Source: Microcaldota archaeon
Lineage (GTDB): Archaea > Micrarchaeota > Micrarchaeia > Micrarchaeales > CABMGC01
Direction: 5' to 3'
Length of the DNA: 50,235 nt
NCBI GenBank assembly: GCA_028867335.1
Contig: JAGWGN010000006.1
Location: 1-50,235 of the forward strand
The notes under the pieces were generated by a model that made no database searches, had not been told where the DNA came from, and saw nothing but the letters and a program-made list of their open reading frames with translations. Shown piece by piece: positions 44,790 to 50,235 of this stretch. The number at the start of each line of letters is the position of its first letter. Positions within the stretch are counted from its first letter, which is position 1. Both the position numbers and the translations under genes were made by a program.

Positions 44790-45916
44790 TGGAGAAGGTG
44801 AAAAAATTGCCAGACGAAGATATTGAATTCTCAAATGTCCAGTCTGTTGGAAACGAGACTAAATCCAGAAAGATTGAGCACGTGAAAGTCGCCCTCAACG
44901 TTGACGTACAGTACAAGCTTCTTACTACAATGTTCAATGATGTTACGCTTCTGCCAAATGGCAAGGAGGTTGATATCGACACGATTAAAACAGAAGCAAA
45001 ATTCTTGAGGAAAAATATAACTGCGCCCATTTTTGTTTCTGGGATGACTGGGGGGGATCAAAGGGTCGGAAAGATAAATTATGATATCGCAAGGGCCGTA
45101 AGCGAGCTGAAGCTTCCGATGGGTGTGGGTAGCCAGAGGGCGATGATTGAGGATAAAAATGTTGTAGAGACCTATGCGGTAAAACGCGAATATGATGTAA
45201 TCCTCCTGGGAAATATCGGGGCTGCGCAGGCGATAAATTACAAGGTGGAGCAGATTGTGGATATGCTCTCAAAGATCGACGCGGATGCGCTTTGTATACA
45301 CACCAACCCTGCCCAAGAAATTGCCCAGCCAGAGGGGGATATTAAGTTCAAGGGTGCACTTGAGGCAATTGAGAGGCTTGCGGATAATTTGGATCAGAAG
45401 GTAATAGTTAAGGAAGTGGGCAATGGGATTTCTAAAGAGGTGGCAAAGCGCCTTGCTCAGACTAATATATATGGGATGGATACGGGAGGCGCCGGAGGGA
45501 CGAATTGGGTTGCGATAGAGTTATATAGGGCTGGGAAGAGTGGCGAATACAAACACATCTTTAAAGAGTGGGGGCTTTCAACCGCCCAATCACTTCTTGA
45601 AATTAAGTCCGAGTTCAACGGATTTGTTACGGCAACTGGCGGGATAAGGACCGGGCTTGACTTAGTCAAGGCGGTGGTTCTTGGCGCTGACGCATGCGGT
45701 ATTGCAACGCCAATCATCCAAGCGCAGAGCACTGGCGGCAGCGACGGGATAAAGAGTTACCTTAACAACTTGATTTATGATTTCAAGCTTGAAATGGCAA
45801 AGCTTGGAGTTTCTGACATACAAGAATTGAAAGGCATCAAGTATAATCTGAGCGGCAGTCTCTACCGCATAGTGCAGCAAAGACTCTACAATAAACCGCT
45901 AGTGGAGTATCTTTGA
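44789..45916 (+). CDS. fni: Isopentenyl-diphosphate delta-isomerase, type 2
   Basis: APIFVSGMTGGDQRVGKINYDIARAVSELKLPMGVGSQRAM, YGMDTGGAGGTNWVAIE, VTATGGIRTGLDLVKAVVLGADACGIATPI. Confidence 0.96.
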   Translation: MEKVKKLPDEDIEFSNVQSVGNETKSRKIEHVKVALNVDVQYKLLTTMFNDVTLLPNGKEVDIDTIKTEAKFLRKNITAPIFVSGMTGGDQRVGKINYDIARAVSELKLPMGVGSQRAMIEDKNVVETYAVKREYDVILLGNIGAAQAINYKVEQIVDMLSKIDADALCIHTNPAQEIAQPEGDIKFKGALEAIERLADNLDQKVIVKEVGNGISKEVAKRLAQTNIYGMDTGGAGGTNWVAIELYRAGKSGEYKHIFKEWGLSTAQSLLEIKSEFNGFVTATGGIRTGLDLVKAVVLGADACGIATPIIQAQSTGGSDGIKSYLNNLIYDFKLEMAKLGVSDIQELKGIKYNLSGSLYRIVQQRLYNKPLVEYL

Positions 45917-46671
45917 GGTTGGATTTGAAAATGGAAAAGATGTATGGGCAATTTGCGGAGTATTTCGATGAGTTATTTGCTTACAAAGATTATCCAAAAG
46001 AAGCAAGGTTTATCGAGTGGGCGGTAACGAAGAAAAGGAGCAAAGGGAATAATCTACTTGACATAGGCTGTGGAAGCGGAACACACCTAAACTTGCTTAG
46101 GAAAAGATACAATATATTTGGGATAGACAAGAGTAGCCAGATGATAAAGATTGCAAGGCAGAAAGTGAAAGGAGGTAAGTTCTTCGTGAAAGACATGAAG
46201 ACCTTTTCACTCAATCACAGATTTGACACAATAATCTGCATGTTTAGCGCAATAAACTACAATCTTAACTACTCTGAACTAGAGTCTTCACTGAAAAGAA
46301 TGCGAGACCATCTCAATAGTGGGGGAGTCTTAATTTTTGATCTTTACAACAATACCGACACTTACAAACCCGATACTGTAAGAGTTCGAACTCTTCGTAA
46401 GAAAAATCTGGATTTGGCCGTAATCTCTCAACCAAAGGTAACCGGGACCGAGTATAAAATAGGATATATTTACCTTGCCAAGCGCGACGGCAAAACCGAG
46501 CTGTTCATAGACGATCATGTGAGGGGGATCTTTGAGGTTTCGAAGGTCTATGCACTTATGAAGCGTCTTGGGTTTAAGACAAAAATATACGGGGATTATT
46601 CAAGCCGTGCCTGGAGGAAAGGTAAAAGTTCGATGCCATTGTTTGTGGGAATTAAACAGGTACATAGATGA
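45913..46671 (+). CDS. Class I SAM-dependent methyltransferase
   Basis: NNLLDIGCGSGTHLNLLRKRYNIFGIDKSSQMIKIARQK; FDTIICMFSAINY. Confidence 0.93.
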   Translation: MRLDLKMEKMYGQFAEYFDELFAYKDYPKEARFIEWAVTKKRSKGNNLLDIGCGSGTHLNLLRKRYNIFGIDKSSQMIKIARQKVKGGKFFVKDMKTFSLNHRFDTIICMFSAINYNLNYSELESSLKRMRDHLNSGGVLIFDLYNNTDTYKPDTVRVRTLRKKNLDLAVISQPKVTGTEYKIGYIYLAKRDGKTELFIDDHVRGIFEVSKVYALMKRLGFKTKIYGDYSSRAWRKGKSSMPLFVGIKQVHR

Positions 46672-47471
46672 AGCACAAAAACCTGTATTTTCTGAAGTTG
46701 GGCGGAAGTGTAATAACACACCAAAACATAGAAAATTCGGCCGATATGTTAGAAATTTCCCGTTTGTTAAAGGAAGTGAAGAGTGGGATTGGAGATTTTG
46801 ATTTGGTTTTGGGCCACGGCAGCGGCTCCTTCGGACATATTGCATCAAACAGGTATAACCTAGCCGCTGGTTTCACGAATATCCAAAGTAGAATTGGAAC
46901 TTCAATCGCTCAAGATGTACATGCAAAGCTTCATCGTATAGTTATCGAGCGGATGCTTGATTTTAAAATGCTGCCTTCTTCTTTTGCCCCATCAAACTGC
47001 GCTCTGACCAAGAAAGGCAAAATAATAAGCTGGAATCTAGGCCCAATAAAACAAAGTTTGGATCTGGGGTTCATTCCTGTAACTTATGGAGACATAATAT
47101 TGGACAGAGAGAAAGGTGTGTCTGATCTGTCTACTGAGGAGGTATTTAGATTTCTAGGACAAAAGCTCAGGCCCTCAAAAATAATCGTAGGCACTAATAT
47201 TGATGGGCTTTACACCGGAGATCCTAACTTGAATAAGGATGCGGAGTTGGTCAGGGAGGTTAACAGAGGAAACATCAAGAAAGTGTTGAAATTCGCTGGC
47301 GGCTCAAGAAAGATAGATACCACAGGAGGAATGAGAAGCAAACTTCTCTCTTTATATGAAACTTCGAGAGTCAGTGGTGCAGAGTGTTACATAGTTAATG
47401 CAAAAAAGAAGAATAGAGTATACGACATACTTCGTGGAAAAAAGGGCGACTGGACCAGAATTTGCTACTAA
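46668..47471 (+). CDS. Isopentenyl phosphate kinase-like protein (copy 2)
   Basis: FLKLGGSVITHQNIENS, LVLGHGSGSFGHIASNRY, PVTYGDIILDREKGVSDLSTEEVFRFL, IIVGTNIDGLYTGDP, IDTTGGMRSKL. Confidence 0.9.
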   Translation: MKHKNLYFLKLGGSVITHQNIENSADMLEISRLLKEVKSGIGDFDLVLGHGSGSFGHIASNRYNLAAGFTNIQSRIGTSIAQDVHAKLHRIVIERMLDFKMLPSSFAPSNCALTKKGKIISWNLGPIKQSLDLGFIPVTYGDIILDREKGVSDLSTEEVFRFLGQKLRPSKIIVGTNIDGLYTGDPNLNKDAELVREVNRGNIKKVLKFAGGSRKIDTTGGMRSKLLSLYETSRVSGAECYIVNAKKKNRVYDILRGKKGDWTRICY

Positions 47472-47556
47472 ACTAGGTCAATGTAATTTTTTCTACCTAG
47501 CTCGTTCGATTTGGTCATCTCGCACAGAGAGGGCAAGGGTAGACAAAGAAGAGCAG

Positions 47557-48072
47557 CTACGCGACTATCTTACGTTTTGGCTTAGGGATGGGCAGGGCTA
47601 CATCCCCGGAGATGTAGAAGAACCCCTTGCTCTCATACCTTGAGATCGCCTCCTCCCGGCTAATGGAAGAGAAGGAGCTTCTCGGGGTCACAAGCTTCCA
47701 CACGCCGATCTGCGCGCCTAGCGCGAGCAGCTGGTAGGTCTCGTACTTATCAAGCCCGCAGCTTCTTGCGAACTTGACTGGGTCGATTCCGTCCGCAAGC
47801 GCCTTTTTGTGGGGATAGTTAGACATTATCTCCCGGATCATCGGGGAATACATCCTGGCGATGTCGAGGTTGACCTTGACATCGATGTATAGAACGTCCA
47901 CCATTCTCTCGTTTGGCGCAAGCTTTGCGTCATTGGTGTGGGGAAGGGAGGTAAATACCATCTTGTCCCTTTGAATGAGCGAGATTGCCCTGTTATCGTA
48001 GGCCTCTGTAGAATCAGCGATTATCTGCGCAAGCAAACCTGAATATGTCTCAATAAACTCCTGCGTCCGCAT
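47557..48072 (-). CDS. Hypothetical protein
   Basis: 171-aa ORF; no family recognised. Confidence 0.6.
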   Translation of the reverse strand: MRTQEFIETYSGLLAQIIADSTEAYDNRAISLIQRDKMVFTSLPHTNDAKLAPNERMVDVLYIDVKVNLDIARMYSPMIREIMSNYPHKKALADGIDPVKFARSCGLDKYETYQLLALGAQIGVWKLVTPRSSFSSISREEAISRYESKGFFYISGDVALPIPKPKRKIVA

Positions 48073-48138
48073 TTGTGCACCGATATACTCTTCTTTTTAC
48101 CTTATTATAGCTTGGGTGCAGGTTCGCCTATGCCCAAA

Positions 48139-48591
48139 TCAGACGGATCTGCACTGTGCCTTCATCACTACCAGTTCGTAGAAGTCCTTATCCGACTGGG
48201 AGAACCCCATCACCGTCATCCTGTGAAGTACGCTTGCATCCAGGGTCTTCTCCGCCTCCTTGAGCGCCTCTTCCACCCTCCCCAGCACCCTTGAATTGGG
48301 GGTGTTTTCATCAACCATTATCGTCCTTATTGCGGCAAAACCCTCCTCTCTGCCGCTCTTTACCTTGTAGATCTCAACATTCCAGAGGCCGTCCTTTGTC
48401 TTGGCCCCGGGATTTAGGAACTGAGTAACGTTCCAGTGCCTTCCGTCCTGGTCGCGAATCCCATTTCTCTTCAGTAGCTCAAAATTCTTGGATACATTGA
48501 CTTGTGCAAAACTCATGCGATCACTTACTGCAAAAATCACAGACTGTAAGAGATCTGTTGCCTCTTCCCATTTAAAAGGCTTATTCATCAA
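48139..48591 (-). CDS. Hypothetical protein
   Basis: 150-aa ORF; no family recognised. Confidence 0.6.
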   Translation of the reverse strand: MMNKPFKWEEATDLLQSVIFAVSDRMSFAQVNVSKNFELLKRNGIRDQDGRHWNVTQFLNPGAKTKDGLWNVEIYKVKSGREEGFAAIRTIMVDENTPNSRVLGRVEEALKEAEKTLDASVLHRMTVMGFSQSDKDFYELVVMKAQCRSV

Positions 48592-48627
48592 TCGTTTGGA
48601 TAAAATAAGCGATTTTGATAGGGAAAA

Positions 48628-49218
48628 TCAGATCCTTCCTCTCACAAGGCTTATCCCCACGACAAATGCCCAGATCAGTTCGGTGTAGAAAAGGATCTCT
48701 TCGATTCCTCCGTGTCCCAGGGGAAGATTAACGTGAAGTCCGATCATGTTCATAACTGAGAGCAGCAGAACGAGGAGCGAGAGAAGCCCTGTTGCAAGCG
48801 AGTAGTAGGAAAGTGGCCTTTTGAAAACCTTCGTGAAGCAAAGTGCGAGCACCGATATTGAACCGAATACAATCAGCGCTGAGATTATGTGGGGAGCACC
48901 AGTGGTCTCTGGAAATGTGCCTACCCCGATTCCGCCGATTGCAGCTATGAAAAATCCTAGCGCCGAGTACTTTCGACCTGACTTGAATAGGAGGTAAGAC
49001 GCAGCGATTACCAGAAGACCAAATAGCTGTATTGCAGGATTGAAGATCGCCGATGTTGCTCCGACACCGAGGTCGCTTATGTAATTGTTGTTTAGGCTGT
49101 AGTTAGGATAAAAATGCTGGGCAAGGAGCACGAAAAAGACAAGCTCTGCGGCTGCAAGCATGAGGGTCATGCCGGCATTCCTAGAGAATTTTTCCACTAC
49201 CTCTTTTTTCATATGCAT
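48628..49218 (-). CDS. DUF998-like integral membrane protein
   Basis: Multi-TM; NNNYISDLGVGATSAIFNPAIQLFGLLVIAASYLLF and GTFPETTGAPHIISA, typical DUF998 pattern. Confidence 0.82.
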   Translation of the reverse strand: MHMKKEVVEKFSRNAGMTLMLAAAELVFFVLLAQHFYPNYSLNNNYISDLGVGATSAIFNPAIQLFGLLVIAASYLLFKSGRKYSALGFFIAAIGGIGVGTFPETTGAPHIISALIVFGSISVLALCFTKVFKRPLSYYSLATGLLSLLVLLLSVMNMIGLHVNLPLGHGGIEEILFYTELIWAFVVGISLVRGRI

Positions 49219-49351
49219 GCTATTAATTCTATATGTGGATATATTAAACTTGCTAGAGAAGTATTTCCCAATATTTTAAATTCTTTTTAGACACCAAATT
49301 TATACCACTAATTATATTAATAATCTGAGATCTAATAGGTATCGAATAAAA

Positions 49352-49954
49352 ATGGGAACAATAGATACGATAAAAAAATATCTAGATAGAGATAGGATAA
49401 TAATTTGGACAGTAGTTACCCTATTTATTGCAACAGCAATTTTAGAGAACTTAAATTATGTGTCCCATGTTCAAGGACAGGTAATATTTCTCTCAATATC
49501 AGTACTTTACTTTATTTATGCGTTATATGCAATAATAGAACGCAGAACTAAAAATAAAGCCCCGACATCTCTTTTGTACTTCTTGTTTTTACTTGCAGTT
49601 ACCGGATCGATAGCATATTATACTGCCCAAATTATAAATCCAAGTTCAATAGATGCAACGGTATTGGAACAAATAAGTTATAATTTTGTAATCGTATCGA
49701 GCATATTGATTGCTGCAATAACTATATGGAAAAGACCACACAGATATATATTGGAACATACGGTATTTGCTGCTGCAATCATAATACTCATTTCTTTTGC
49801 ATCACTCATATTTTTAGCACTTGGACCAACAGGCGTTACTTCAATATTCGATACACCCATCGCACAACTTACTTTTGTAATTACACAATTCATATTATCA
49901 ATTATAGTATTTTCAATAGTATTTAGCAAACTTGGAGATAGAGAGCAGGAGTAA
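49352..49954 (+). CDS. Hypothetical integral membrane protein (AT-rich gene)
   Basis: 200 aa with about six hydrophobic segments. Confidence 0.65.
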   Translation: MGTIDTIKKYLDRDRIIIWTVVTLFIATAILENLNYVSHVQGQVIFLSISVLYFIYALYAIIERRTKNKAPTSLLYFLFLLAVTGSIAYYTAQIINPSSIDATVLEQISYNFVIVSSILIAAITIWKRPHRYILEHTVFAAAIIILISFASLIFLALGPTGVTSIFDTPIAQLTFVITQFILSIIVFSIVFSKLGDREQE

Positions 49955-50162
49955 CTCTAATGACGATCTATGAATTTTTAGGATTTTTTTCGATTACTTT
50001 AACAACAGATCTATCGAAATTAAAATTTTCTAATTCCGCCATATTCTCTTAAAATTTTACAATTTTTAATTGTTTCCCGAGATTCTATCCAACAGGTAGG
50101 CAAGAACATAAAAGAAACAAAAAAGAATTTGTTGCTGGGAGTCAATCTCTGAGAAGTAGGAT

Positions 50163-50235
50163 TGGGGTTGCCGAGATTTGAACTCGGACTTGCTGGTGGC
50201 ACCTATTCACATATCATAGTTCCAAATTCAGGTCA
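50163..50235 (-). tRNA. Partial tRNA (3' part), truncated by window edge; identity undetermined, possibly intron-containing
   Basis: Minus strand ...AAGT-CCGAG-TTCAAAT-CTCGG-CAACCCC-A: perfect 5-bp T-stem with TTCAAAT loop plus acceptor 3' strand and discriminator. Confidence 0.7.

Noticed and set aside
47473-47500. Inverted repeat CTAGGT...ACCTAG after IPK copy 2
   Set aside because: Only 6-bp arms with a 16-nt loop; plausible weak terminator but not distinguishable from chance.
50020-50202. 60-aa minus-strand ORF
   Set aside because: Starts within the tRNA and runs through AT-rich intergenic sequence; no protein-like features.
1-50235. CRISPR arrays, rRNA genes, intact transposases
   Set aside because: No regularly spaced repeats, no rRNA-like sequence and no recognisable transposase or integrase seen in the ORFs.

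Overview
The window reads as an archaeal chromosome segment. Markers are the C-terminus of aIF5B, GatD and GatE, RFC small subunit, archaeal membrane-anchored LonB, Topo VI subunit A, isopentenyl phosphate kinase and type 2 IPP isomerase; a DPANN/Micrarchaeota-like origin is only a guess. Most of it is ordinary housekeeping sequence with moderate-to-high GC. The exception is an AT-rich island at ~29.8-37.2 kb whose gene set I do not recognise as a known cluster: (1) a divergent SAM hydrolase/fluorinase-superfamily (DUF62) protein that seems to have lost the hydrolase triad, (2) a TyrRS paralog with eroded HIGH and KMSKS motifs, (3) a short aldehyde dehydrogenase overlapping it by 4 nt, (4) a DNA polymerase beta-type nucleotidyltransferase, (5) a RibD C-terminal-type reductase that appears to start at AUA, (6) a canonical TyrRS, and (7) a GSAM-like class III aminotransferase. 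Related sequence blocks (R1 ~30.89 kb, R2 ~37.0 kb) lie near both edges, and an ORF remnant sits at the left edge. I propose this as a candidate undescribed small-molecule or nucleotide-modification pathway that uses a repurposed TyrRS. Other observations: a degenerate MOFRL half-paralog beside a glycerate kinase, two IPK paralogs around fni, a RelBE-type module with a perfect 9-bp inverted repeat over the antitoxin start codon, an AT-rich patch that begins inside the IleRS 3' end, and a truncated tRNA at the right edge. All family calls come from reading translated sequence; no searches were run.
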